From contig JAQBSZ010000001.1 in assembly GCA_027623555.1 (NCBI GenBank), positions 124,001 to 188,000 on the forward strand: a stretch of 64,000 bases of DNA, given 5' to 3'. A model generated the notes under the pieces. That model was not told the DNA's origin and did not search any database. It worked only from the letters and a program-made list of their open reading frames with translations. Shown here one piece after another: positions 44,794 to 53,412 of this stretch. Numbering within the stretch: the stretch's first letter is position 1; every line of letters begins with the position of its first letter. The position numbers and the translations under genes were made by a program. This DNA comes from Pseudomonadota bacterium. Lineage in GTDB: Bacteria > Pseudomonadota > Gammaproteobacteria > Pseudomonadales > Pseudohongiellaceae.

Positions 44794-46362
44794 CTAAGCC
44801 TGATTCCACTGCTTAAGAAAATCATCGAAACTCACACTATCTTCAGCTTCTATTTCCTGTTGCCGGATTAGCGAATTCGAACTGGTTTCCCTCAGCAGAC
44901 CGAGAGTTTCAGCATCCAGCCCACCGTTAAGCAGGTAGTCTCGATGGGTTCGATTCTGTTGCATCGAGAATTCAAAGAAAGACATTTGATTCTCGCGCAT
45001 CTCACTCAGCATCATGCCGGATGGCGTGAGTTGCGGGTTGTCGAGTTTCTGTAGTTGCTGATTGAGGCTGGCCTCATGCGATTCAACGCCATGAATTTCA
45101 TCCAGCATGCTGGCGCTATGCTGTAGATCAACAAGCAGCTCATGGGCCCAGCTCTTGAGCTGTTTTGGTGATGCTTCGAGTTTCAGTGTCACGTTCGTGT
45201 TCCTGCCCTGCTCTACTACCTTCGCCAAATTACTGGCTACTTCAAAAAATTCGCTTTCGTTACACTGTGGACTCTCCGCTAACAGACAATGCACAAGAAA
45301 AGTATCGAGGAATCTTATCTGTTCCGCATCGATGCCAAGCGGCAGATAGGGATTCAAATCCAGGGCACGAACCTCGACATATTCGATACCGTTGTTCGTT
45401 AGAGCATCCAGGGGACGCTCACCATATTTGCCAATTCGCTTGGGTCGAATGGTGCTGTAGAACTCGTTCTCAAGTTGCAGCAGGTTTGTGTTCATCTGCA
45501 AGTACTGCCCATCCTTCGATTGGCCGATAGACTCATAGTCAGGATAAGGTGTATGCAGAGCTTCACGCAGACAGTTCACGTAGGAATCCAGTTCGTTGTA
45601 ACAGACGAACAGGGATTTCTGTGCCTCACTCTTATAGCCAAGGTTGCCCATTCTCAGGCTCGTGGCATCTGGCAGGTACAGGCTGTGCTCATCGAAATCC
45701 TGCAGATTGTGTTCGCGTCCCTGGACGAAGCACTTGCAGGCAGCTGGTGAGGCACCAAACAGGTAGATCAGTAACCAGGAATAGCGATGAAAATTTCGAA
45801 TCAGGTGCAGATACTTTTCTGTGCGAAAATCCTGAAGTTCACCCTCGTGCTTGCAGATCGCCTGGTAGGGTTTCCAGAATGAATCGGGCATGGAAAAATT
45901 ATAGTGCAGTCCGGAGATTGCCTGCATCAGGCCACCATAGCGATGACTGAGCCCGTGACGATAGAGCGTCTTAAGCCGGCCAATATTTGAACTACCATAT
46001 TGGGCGATTGGAATTTCAGCTGACATCTCGAGTGGGCAGGGCATGCTGCTCACCCATAACATTTCATTGTTCTCGAGATTCTGCAGTGTGAAGCGATGAA
46101 TACTTTCCAGCATTGCCAGGCACTCATCGATACCCTCGAAGGCAGGAGTAATGAATTCGAGCAAGGCTTCGGAGAAATCCGTTGTGATATAAGGATTAGT
46201 TAGCGCGGAGCCCAGTACACCGGGATGGGTTGTCGTAGAGATATGGCCGTCGGGTGTAACACGCAAGCTCTCTTTTTCGATGCCCCGCCGCACAGCACCC
46301 CATTCGGGAGCAAATTCAGGTAACTGATAACGCTGCAGGCACTCACTGAATTGCTTAGCCAA
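44794..46362 (-). CDS. gshA: Glutamate-cysteine ligase
   Basis: First enzyme of glutathione synthesis, ATP-dependent ligation of glutamate and cysteine. The 522-aa protein is of the gammaproteobacterial type 1 family: RGIEKESLRVTPDGHIS, TTDFSEALLEFITP, GLHYNFSMPD, MGNLGYKS and YVEVRALDLNPYLPLGI are conserved blocks. It follows hslR on the minus strand after 119 bp and precedes dsbB. gshB is 34 kb away in the window. Confidence 0.95.
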   Translation of the reverse strand: MAKQFSECLQRYQLPEFAPEWGAVRRGIEKESLRVTPDGHISTTTHPGVLGSALTNPYITTDFSEALLEFITPAFEGIDECLAMLESIHRFTLQNLENNEMLWVSSMPCPLEMSAEIPIAQYGSSNIGRLKTLYRHGLSHRYGGLMQAISGLHYNFSMPDSFWKPYQAICKHEGELQDFRTEKYLHLIRNFHRYSWLLIYLFGASPAACKCFVQGREHNLQDFDEHSLYLPDATSLRMGNLGYKSEAQKSLFVCYNELDSYVNCLREALHTPYPDYESIGQSKDGQYLQMNTNLLQLENEFYSTIRPKRIGKYGERPLDALTNNGIEYVEVRALDLNPYLPLGIDAEQIRFLDTFLVHCLLAESPQCNESEFFEVASNLAKVVEQGRNTNVTLKLEASPKQLKSWAHELLVDLQHSASMLDEIHGVESHEASLNQQLQKLDNPQLTPSGMMLSEMRENQMSFFEFSMQQNRTHRDYLLNGGLDAETLGLLRETSSNSLIRQQEIEAEDSVSFDDFLKQWNQA

Positions 46363-46481
46363 ACTTACTCCTGGTCAATCAGATTCCTGAATAGTCGCGA
46401 TATCTGGCGGCCTGTTGCCCCGGGCCCGGAATCGCTGGCGCATTATGACAAATAACCCGGGTCAGTGCTAACCTCCGGCAG

Positions 46482-46895
46482 TCATTCGCCCTTTATCAGG
46501 CGATGAATCATCCGCCGCTGCTTTTTGTTGGGCTTACCTTCAGTTGTCCAGTGGCTGGGTTGCGCCTTGCGCTGTTCTGCCAGGGTCTCACGCTGGTCGA
46601 TACTCTCGCTGGTTTCCTCATAGAGTCGCTGTGCTTCCGGTGCTCCCCGACGTTGTTCTGCGAGTGCCTTGACGATAATAGTCTTCTCATCGAATCCTTG
46701 TCGTAGCTTCAGCTGCATACCTACTTCGAGTTCCTTGCCGGGCTTGGTGCGTACACCCTCACAGTGTACCTTGCCGCCTTCAATGGCCTGCTTGGCAATA
46801 GCCCTGGACTTGTAGAAGCGTGCCGCCCACAACCATTTGTCCAGACGTACTCTGGTCAGGGCTCGGGCGTCAGCTAGTTTTTTTTCCGTAGCCAA
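46482..46895 (-). CDS. hslR: Ribosome-associated heat-shock protein Hsp15
   Basis: A 137-aa S4-domain RNA-binding protein that recognises 50S subunits carrying a stalled nascent chain. VRLDKWLWAARFYKSRAIAKQAIEGGKVHCEG (about 16-47) is the S4 fold, followed by KPGKELEVGMQL. The tail is very basic, ending near KKQRRMIHRLIKGE. It lies 2 bp after a HAD phosphatase gene, the same pairing as E. coli yrfG-hslR. Confidence 0.94.
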   Translation of the reverse strand: MATEKKLADARALTRVRLDKWLWAARFYKSRAIAKQAIEGGKVHCEGVRTKPGKELEVGMQLKLRQGFDEKTIIVKALAEQRRGAPEAQRLYEETSESIDQRETLAEQRKAQPSHWTTEGKPNKKQRRMIHRLIKGE

Positions 46896-46897
46896 GT

Positions 46898-47572
46898 TCA
46901 GGAATTGCTCTTGTCAAATTGCGATGGCATGACATGGTCGAAGTCCTCTACCTGGGGAAATTCCGCTGCGGCCAGCGACGGTTGCTGGCTGTCGGGTTGT
47001 TTGATTGCGTAGAGGTGTTTGATTCCCTCGATCCTGGCTTGTCGCAATACTGGCAGCGAATCATCGAACAGTAACGTTCGTTCAGGATCGTAAGGCTCAA
47101 TCTGTTGCAGGCTTTCCCAAAAACCATGATTTTCCTTGGCCAGTTTTAATGTGTGAGAACTGATACGTTGATGGAAGTAGTCCGCAATGCCGGTATGGGC
47201 CATTTTCAATTCCAGGCTGGAAGGGTGGGCATTGGTAATCAAAAGGATGCGCTTTTCGGAGATCTGTAGCTCTTTCAATAGTCTTTCGACATTGGGCCTT
47301 ATGCAGATCTTGTGCTTAATGGTTGTCTTGAGTTCGGTGATATTGAGTTTCAGCTCATCTTCCCAGTAATCCAGGCAGTACCAGTCGAGAGTGCCATGAA
47401 CTTCAGCATACTTGTTGCGGATGATTTCCAGGGCTGTGTCCGAACTCACTCCATGAACCTGGCTGTAAATCGATGGCACCAGGTTTAACCAGAAATAGTT
47501 ATCGAAATGAAGGTCAAGTAGGGTGCCGTCCATGTCAAACATAATCGTGTCTATGGCTGACCAGGGGGGCAT
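46898..47572 (-). CDS. yrfG: HAD-superfamily phosphatase YrfG-like (GMP/IMP nucleotidase)
   Basis: A 224-aa hydrolase. Motif I is FDMDGTLLD with D13 and D15, motif II is ILLITNAHPSS, and LLFDDSLPVLRQARIEGI carries the C-terminal acidic motif. E. coli YrfG dephosphorylates GMP and IMP; the same function is inferred from the similarity of the N-terminus (TIMFDMDGTLLDLHFDNYFW) and the adjacent hslR. Divergent from cysQ, which also neighbours yrfG in enterics. Confidence 0.88.
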   Translation of the reverse strand: MPPWSAIDTIMFDMDGTLLDLHFDNYFWLNLVPSIYSQVHGVSSDTALEIIRNKYAEVHGTLDWYCLDYWEDELKLNITELKTTIKHKICIRPNVERLLKELQISEKRILLITNAHPSSLELKMAHTGIADYFHQRISSHTLKLAKENHGFWESLQQIEPYDPERTLLFDDSLPVLRQARIEGIKHLYAIKQPDSQQPSLAAAEFPQVEDFDHVMPSQFDKSNS

Positions 47573-47711
47573 CGATATCTCCGTGTTATGCTTGGCAACT
47601 TACTGGCGGTAATGCAACATGCCTCATCTTTTAAGATTGGTAAGATGTATGTGCTGCGGGTTGTAACACAAGTGGCGTTGCTAATTAGAATCTTTATCGG
47701 CAGGAAGATCA

Positions 47712-48539
47712 ATGCAGGACGATCTGGAACTCAATACGCTCAAGGATATCGCGGTAGCTGCGGGTGATGAAATCCTCGCTGTCTATAACCAGGCGGCGGT
47801 GATAGACGTCACAGTAAAGGCCGACAATTCACCGCTCACCGAGGCAGACCAGCGTGCTCATCGACTGATTGTCGATCGGCTGGCTTCCCATACACCAGAC
47901 CTGCCAATCCTGTCTGAAGAATCTGAACTGAAGAACTGGAGTGAGCGCGCCACCTGGCAACGCTACTGGTTGGTAGATCCGCTCGATGGCACCAAGGAGT
48001 TTATCAATCGCAATGGCGAATTCACTGTCAACATTGCCCTTATTGAAGAGGGCGTCGCCCGGATCGGCGTCGTGCATGTGCCCGTTTCCGGTATAACTTA
48101 TCTCGGCAGGCCGGGCTCCGGCGCCTGGAAGCTGTCGGCAGCGGGGGAGCTGGAGGCGATAAAGTGCGCAATGATTGGGCGAGGTAGTGCTGTGCGAGTG
48201 GTCGCCAGCAGGAGCCATCGTGGCGAACTGGTAGACCGGCTGATCGCGATCATCGAGCAGCAATTGGGCCAGGCCGAAGTCGTCAGCATGGGCAGTTCCC
48301 TGAAGATCTGTCTGCTGGCCGAAGGCGAGGCAGATATTTATCCCAGGTTGGCACTCACGAGCGAGTGGGATACCGCGGCGGCCCATGCCGTGCTGTCTGC
48401 AGCCGGTGGGGAGGTATACGATACCGGATTCAATGTTTTGCGCTATAACCAGAAAGCCGAGCTGTTGAATCCGTTTTTTATTGCCCTGGCAGATACCGGC
48501 TTTGATTGGCAAGCGTTGCTGACTCCTGCACTGGATTAG
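47712..48539 (+). CDS. cysQ: 3'(2'),5'-bisphosphate nucleotidase CysQ
   Basis: A 275-aa lithium-sensitive phosphatase of the inositol monophosphatase fold that removes PAP from sulfate assimilation. Metal site motifs are LTEADQRAH, ILSEESEL and WLVDPLDGTKEFINRNGEFT, and the C-terminal SEWDTAAAHAVLSAAGG completes the site. AGGAAG precedes the ATG. It stands alone on the plus strand. Confidence 0.93.
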   Translation: MQDDLELNTLKDIAVAAGDEILAVYNQAAVIDVTVKADNSPLTEADQRAHRLIVDRLASHTPDLPILSEESELKNWSERATWQRYWLVDPLDGTKEFINRNGEFTVNIALIEEGVARIGVVHVPVSGITYLGRPGSGAWKLSAAGELEAIKCAMIGRGSAVRVVASRSHRGELVDRLIAIIEQQLGQAEVVSMGSSLKICLLAEGEADIYPRLALTSEWDTAAAHAVLSAAGGEVYDTGFNVLRYNQKAELLNPFFIALADTGFDWQALLTPALD

Positions 48540-48684
48540 GGAATCGCCTGGACTATGGTCTCAGGCTTCGAAGCTGGACTTCCATTTTTAAAAGGATTAG
48601 CGTTTTAGCAAAGACATCCGCTATTCGTTGGCAATATTCATCAGCATTAGCCTCGTTGGTAGCAGCGTGTCACAGGAAAAGAAA

Positions 48685-49944
48685 ATGAAAAGAAAAATGT
48701 TGACGGTCTCTGCATTGGTTCTGAACCTTCTCTGCAGCAACGCGCTAGTTGCCCAGAATCTTGGCATCGCCTCACCGCAAAGTGTCGGCATGTCTGGCAG
48801 CGCACTCGAAGCCGCGACCGCACGGCTGCAACAACATATTGATGAAGGTGACATCGCCGGAGTCGTTGCGGCGGTAGCCCGAGACGGCAAGCTTGTCTAC
48901 TTCGAAGCACTGGGCAGGCTGAATCTCGAGCAGGCGCTGCCGATGCGGGAAGACGCCCTGTTTCGCATCTATTCAATGGCAAGACAGATCACCAGTACCG
49001 CTGCCCTGTTGTTGTATGAGCAAGGCAAGTTTCAGTTTGATGATCCAGTGAAGATGTATCTTCCCGAGTTTGCCGATCAACCGGTACTCATCAATCCTGA
49101 CAGTACTGACCTGAGCCAGACCCGGGAAAGAGTAGGCGACATGACAGTCGCTCACTTGTTAACTCATACCTCGGGGTTAGGCAGCAGAAGTTCGCGGCTG
49201 TATAGAGAGAACAACGTCAGAGACCGCAATATCACGCTTGACCAGATGGTTAAAAATGCGGCGGGCGTGCCACTTTTTCACGATCCGGGTACTCAGTTTC
49301 TGTACGGAATTCATGCCACGATCATCGGCAAACTCATCGAGGTCTGGTCAGGCCAGTCCTTCGAAGTATTTCTGAAAGAGCAATTGCTGGACCCATTACA
49401 AATGGACAGCACGATGTTTTGGGCGGCGGGAGATGATGCCGAGCGACTGGCTGTGGTTTATCGTCCTACCGATGGTCGCCTGCTCCCCTACCAGATTGAA
49501 AATTTTCCATTCACGGCTCGCCCGCGTCTGATAGAAGGTGGAGTCGGACTACTCTCGAGTGTTATGGATTTCATGCATTTTTCCCAGATGATTCTGGACG
49601 GTGGAATGTTCAACGACCGGCGCATTCTGCGCCAGGAGACAGTCGAACTGATGTTCGGGAATGCCGTACCGGACCAGGCAATGCCAATTGGTACTTCAGG
49701 ATACTGGCTGGGTTCCGGATGGACGCTGGGTGGATTCAACCTGGTGATGGATACTTCAGCCTACAACTTTCCGGTCTCGACTGGCACCATCTGGTGGGAC
49801 GGGTCTGCAGGTACCCGCTATTTCATCGATCCGGCGCAGAATACCGTCATCGTAATCATGGCCCAGGTCTCGCCGTCCAGCGGCGGTGGCTTCCGGGAGA
49901 ACTTCTCCCGCCTGGTGGATGCAGCGATTCTCGAGCGCCGCTAG
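48685..49944 (+). CDS. Exported beta-lactamase-family serine hydrolase with altered SxxK motif
   Basis: From the ATG at 48685 (the frame opens at 48628) the protein has 419 aa and a signal peptide ending NALVAQ. It follows the esterase/class C beta-lactamase pattern: GVVAAVARDGKLVYFEALG, then IYSMARQITSTAALLLYEQGK, HLLTHTSGLG, FLYGIHATIIGKLIEVWSG and WDGSAGTRYFIDP. In the catalytic motif SxxK the lysine is an arginine (SMAR; codon AGA at 48990-48992). The Tyr motif is YGI rather than YxN. The fold is clear, while activity is doubtful. It may be a binding or very slow hydrolase. No lipobox. Confidence 0.83.
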   Translation: MKRKMLTVSALVLNLLCSNALVAQNLGIASPQSVGMSGSALEAATARLQQHIDEGDIAGVVAAVARDGKLVYFEALGRLNLEQALPMREDALFRIYSMARQITSTAALLLYEQGKFQFDDPVKMYLPEFADQPVLINPDSTDLSQTRERVGDMTVAHLLTHTSGLGSRSSRLYRENNVRDRNITLDQMVKNAAGVPLFHDPGTQFLYGIHATIIGKLIEVWSGQSFEVFLKEQLLDPLQMDSTMFWAAGDDAERLAVVYRPTDGRLLPYQIENFPFTARPRLIEGGVGLLSSVMDFMHFSQMILDGGMFNDRRILRQETVELMFGNAVPDQAMPIGTSGYWLGSGWTLGGFNLVMDTSAYNFPVSTGTIWWDGSAGTRYFIDPAQNTVIVIMAQVSPSSGGGFRENFSRLVDAAILERR

Positions 49945-50169
49945 CGTAGGACGAGCTCAATACCGGCTGTCATGCTGCCAAGTCATTGAAATTCTGGCAC
50001 TAAATTCTTAATGTAACCTGGCCCGGATTTCAGCGTCTAAGATAGACAAATTCAAGAATCTGCGCTCGACTAGTGCCTCAGAAAAATTCACTGCCAATGC
50101 AGAGAATTTCACTCCTGGTATCGGGATCATGAGGGCGTAGAAATATTTAATAATAACTAGGAACGCGAC

Positions 50170-50868
50170 ATGATTATCAAGACCGAGGGCCTGACCAAAC
50201 TGTTTAGAACAGAAGATGTAGAAACAACGGCACTGGATGAGGTGAACCTGACCGTAGAACCGGGCGAGTTCACCTCCATCATGGGGCCCTCCGGTTGTGG
50301 TAAGTCGACCCTGTTGCACATCCTCGGACTCATCGACAATCCTGACGGCGGCAAGTATTGGTTCCTTGACGAGGAAGTATCCTCCTACTCGGAACGCCAA
50401 CGGGCCAATCTGCGTAAACAGAATATCGGTTTCGTGTTTCAGAGTTTTAACCTGATCGATGAGCTGACAGTGTATGAGAATGTGGAATTGCCGCTTATCT
50501 ATACCAAGACACCGACCGATGAACGCAAGGCTAAGGTTCATCAGGTACTGGAGAAAATGGACATGGCACATCGAGCCAAACACTTTCCTCAGCAACTCTC
50601 AGGAGGTCAGCAACAACGGGTAGCGGTGGCACGAGCAATAGTTAATCAGCCTAATCTAATTCTCGCCGACGAACCTACGGGTAATCTGGACAGTGAACAC
50701 GGCGAGGAAGTGATGAAGATTCTCTCAGGTCTGAATGCCGAAGGAACGACCATCGTCATGGTTACTCACTCACCTGATGATGCGGCGGTCGGTAAGCGCA
50801 TCGTGCGGATGCTCGATGGCAAGATTATCAGCTCCTCGGAAAATGGAGCGCAATCTGAAGTAGCCTGA
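50170..50868 (+). CDS. ABC exporter ATP-binding protein (MacB/LolD type)
   Basis: A 232-aa ATPase: Walker A GPSGCGKST (39-47), signature LSGGQQQRVAVARA, Walker B LILADEPTGNLDSE and H-loop VTHSPD. It belongs to the 3.A.1.122/LolCDE family that works by mechanotransmission across the periplasm. The two big FtsX-type permeases and the adaptor that follow are in the same direction with gaps of 33, 36 and 15 bp, which makes one operon. The 225 bp upstream hold no gene I can support. Confidence 0.93.
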   Translation: MIIKTEGLTKLFRTEDVETTALDEVNLTVEPGEFTSIMGPSGCGKSTLLHILGLIDNPDGGKYWFLDEEVSSYSERQRANLRKQNIGFVFQSFNLIDELTVYENVELPLIYTKTPTDERKAKVHQVLEKMDMAHRAKHFPQQLSGGQQQRVAVARAIVNQPNLILADEPTGNLDSEHGEEVMKILSGLNAEGTTIVMVTHSPDDAAVGKRIVRMLDGKIISSSENGAQSEVA

Positions 50869-50901
50869 AACCGCTTATTCTGTCCTGGGAATATAACCGC
50901 C

Positions 50902-53376
50902 ATGCTAAAAAACTTCCTGCTGCTCACCTTCAGAAACCTGAAGGCCAATCGCCTGTTCACGTTGATTAATATCCTGGGTCTCGCCATTGGTCTGACCTGT
51001 GTCATTCTTATCGCGTTATTCGTTCGCCATGAAACAGGTTACGATAAGCACTGGGCCAATGCCGACCGTACTTACAAGGTCATGCGCACCTTCCTGGCAG
51101 GTAATACCTCGCCGGCCTTATACCTCGCAACGAATGCTCCCCAGGCCGGTCCCTTGTTAAGACAGGACTTTCCGGAATTTGAAAATGTGGTCCGGATCAT
51201 GAATGGCGGACAGCTCATCATCAATGATCCGGAGACTAACCAGGCGTTCTTCGAGTTCGGCCTGCACTTTGCTGATCCTGACGTATACGAAGTATTCGAT
51301 ATTCCCCTGCTAGCCGGTTCCTGGGAAAGTGCCCTGCAAGCGCCGCTGCAAATGGTGATTAACCAGACCCTGGCGAATAAATATTTTCCCGACGGTAACG
51401 CGGTGGGCAACTCGTTACTAGTAGCTGGCCAGGCTCCCGTGCAGATCACCGCTGTCATGGAAGATCTGGCTGACAATACCCACCTGAACGCCCAGGGATT
51501 TATCTCGATCTCAACGCTGGTGGCGTTGTTCGGCGAGGGATTTCTCGAGAACTGGGGCAGCAACAATTTTCATACTTATGTGGTTACACCGGAAAACTAC
51601 AACATCGAGACCTTCGTGGATTCAATTCCTGCATTCATGAATCGTCACATCAACGAGAACGCCACATCCTTTACCGATTTTGTGGTTATGCCCTTACCCG
51701 ATATCCATCTCAATTCCCAGCGAGACAATGAACTGGGAGCCAACGGCAATATCGTAACCGTGTATACGTTCAGCGCCATCGCTGTGGTGATCCTGCTTAT
51801 TGCCTGTTTCAATTTCATGAACCTCTCCACAGCTCGATCCGCCAGCCGAGCCAGAGAGGTAGGCCTGCGTAAGACTTTCGGGGCCGACAGAGGACAGATT
51901 GCCTTGCAGTTCCTTGGCGAGTCGGTGGTTCTGAGCCTGATCTCAGTAATCATTGCCAGCGTGCTGGTGGTTTTCGTGCTGAGCTGGTTTAACAACTTGA
52001 TCGACCTGCAACTTCAGTTCAGCCCCCTGAGTGAGCCACTGATTCCAGCGCTGTTGATTCTCCTTGCCCTGGCAGTGGGGTTAGTAGCAGGAAGCTACCC
52101 GGCTTTCTACCTGTCGGCCTTTCCAACGGTGAATATATTGCGGGGTGAGCTGACCCGAGGCTCAGGCGGTGCCAAGCTGCGCAAGATCCTGGTGGTGGCA
52201 CAGTTTTCCATATCGATCGCCCTGGTAGTGGCTTCCGGTATCGCCCTGTCCCAGCTTCGTTATGCGATGACTATGGATCCCGGGTTCACCAAGGAACAGA
52301 TTCTGATAATTCGAGGCAATGGCGTAGAAGGCCTGGGCTCAAATTACCAGACCATGAAACAGGAACTGTTGCGGCATCCCTCCGTTGTGTCGGTCACGGC
52401 GGCGAACCTGATGCCCGGCGATCAGAATACCAACTCCGATGGCGTGCGCTATGAAGGCAGTGATGAAAATTTCGTGGGCCTGCCTTATCTGTCCGTGGAC
52501 TATGATTTTTTTGAGACGTTTGATATTGAACTCATCACCGGGCGTAGTTTTTCCCAGCAGCGGGGCACCGATCTGTTTATCGAACCTACGACTGATAATC
52601 CAAACACAAGTGCTGCGTATATTGTGAACGAGATCGCGGCTCGGCAGATGGGTTATTCACCCGATGAGGTGCTCAACAAGTGGTTTGAAGTTGGCAGGGG
52701 CGGTGGTGGTAGCCTGACGGCGCGGGGACCGGTCATTGGAGTGGCCAACAATATCTATTTCTCTTCCATCCGGGAAGCCGTCAAGCCTGTCTACTACCGA
52801 GTCATGGAGCATGACAATCCGAGCCGGCAATTTCCGAATTTCGGACAGATGGCTTTAAAGCTTTCCGGCAATGACATGACAGAAACACTCAACTTCATCG
52901 AATCCACCTGGACCAGCTTTCTCCCCGGCACCCCTTACCGGCAGGAATTCATGGACCAGCGTTTTGAAGAGATGTATCGCTCGGAGCAGCGACAGAGCGA
53001 GATATTCACTGCATTCTCAATCATGGCAATCCTGATCGCCGGGCTGGGCTTGTTTGGACTTGCCTCCTATCTAACCGAGCAGCGCACCAAGGAGATAGGT
53101 GTGCGCAAGGTGCTGGGCAGCGGAGTCGCCGATATTGTCACACTGCTGACCAAAGACTTTTCCAAGCTGGTGTTGATCGCCAACCTCATCGCCTGGCCTG
53201 CCGCCTGGTATTTCATGAACAACTGGCTGGAAAGCTTTGCCTATCGCACGCCAATGTCAGTGGGCATCTTTCTGTTTGCAGGAGTGCTGGCCTGGCTGAT
53301 TGCCTCGGTTACGGTAGGCACGTTGGCAGCGATAACCGCCAATATTAATCCCACGCTTTCGTTGAGACATGAATAG
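50902..53376 (+). CDS. FtsX-like ABC permease 1
   Basis: An 824-aa permease with duplicated halves. N-terminal FRNLKANRLFTLINILGLAIGL, helix about 17-38, a periplasmic MacB-PCD domain (about 40-280), three helices with ARSASRAREVGLRKTFGADRGQ (about 310-400), then a second PCD domain and three final helices with LTEQRTKEIGVRKVLGSG. This two-FtsX-domain design is very common in Bacteroidota and also seen in marine gammaproteobacteria. Substrate unknown; candidates are peptides, lipids or macrolide-like compounds. Confidence 0.88.
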   Translation: MLKNFLLLTFRNLKANRLFTLINILGLAIGLTCVILIALFVRHETGYDKHWANADRTYKVMRTFLAGNTSPALYLATNAPQAGPLLRQDFPEFENVVRIMNGGQLIINDPETNQAFFEFGLHFADPDVYEVFDIPLLAGSWESALQAPLQMVINQTLANKYFPDGNAVGNSLLVAGQAPVQITAVMEDLADNTHLNAQGFISISTLVALFGEGFLENWGSNNFHTYVVTPENYNIETFVDSIPAFMNRHINENATSFTDFVVMPLPDIHLNSQRDNELGANGNIVTVYTFSAIAVVILLIACFNFMNLSTARSASRAREVGLRKTFGADRGQIALQFLGESVVLSLISVIIASVLVVFVLSWFNNLIDLQLQFSPLSEPLIPALLILLALAVGLVAGSYPAFYLSAFPTVNILRGELTRGSGGAKLRKILVVAQFSISIALVVASGIALSQLRYAMTMDPGFTKEQILIIRGNGVEGLGSNYQTMKQELLRHPSVVSVTAANLMPGDQNTNSDGVRYEGSDENFVGLPYLSVDYDFFETFDIELITGRSFSQQRGTDLFIEPTTDNPNTSAAYIVNEIAARQMGYSPDEVLNKWFEVGRGGGGSLTARGPVIGVANNIYFSSIREAVKPVYYRVMEHDNPSRQFPNFGQMALKLSGNDMTETLNFIESTWTSFLPGTPYRQEFMDQRFEEMYRSEQRQSEIFTAFSIMAILIAGLGLFGLASYLTEQRTKEIGVRKVLGSGVADIVTLLTKDFSKLVLIANLIAWPAAWYFMNNWLESFAYRTPMSVGIFLFAGVLAWLIASVTVGTLAAITANINPTLSLRHE

Positions 53377-53412
53377 CTCAGTAGCGCTCCAGATCTGGAA
53401 GGAGGGGATTCT

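Noticed and set aside
50008..50595. 195-aa frame on the minus strand
   Set aside because: It lies antisense over the ABC ATPase gene (50170-50868), whose Walker motifs are all conserved; the antisense product has no recognisable pattern.
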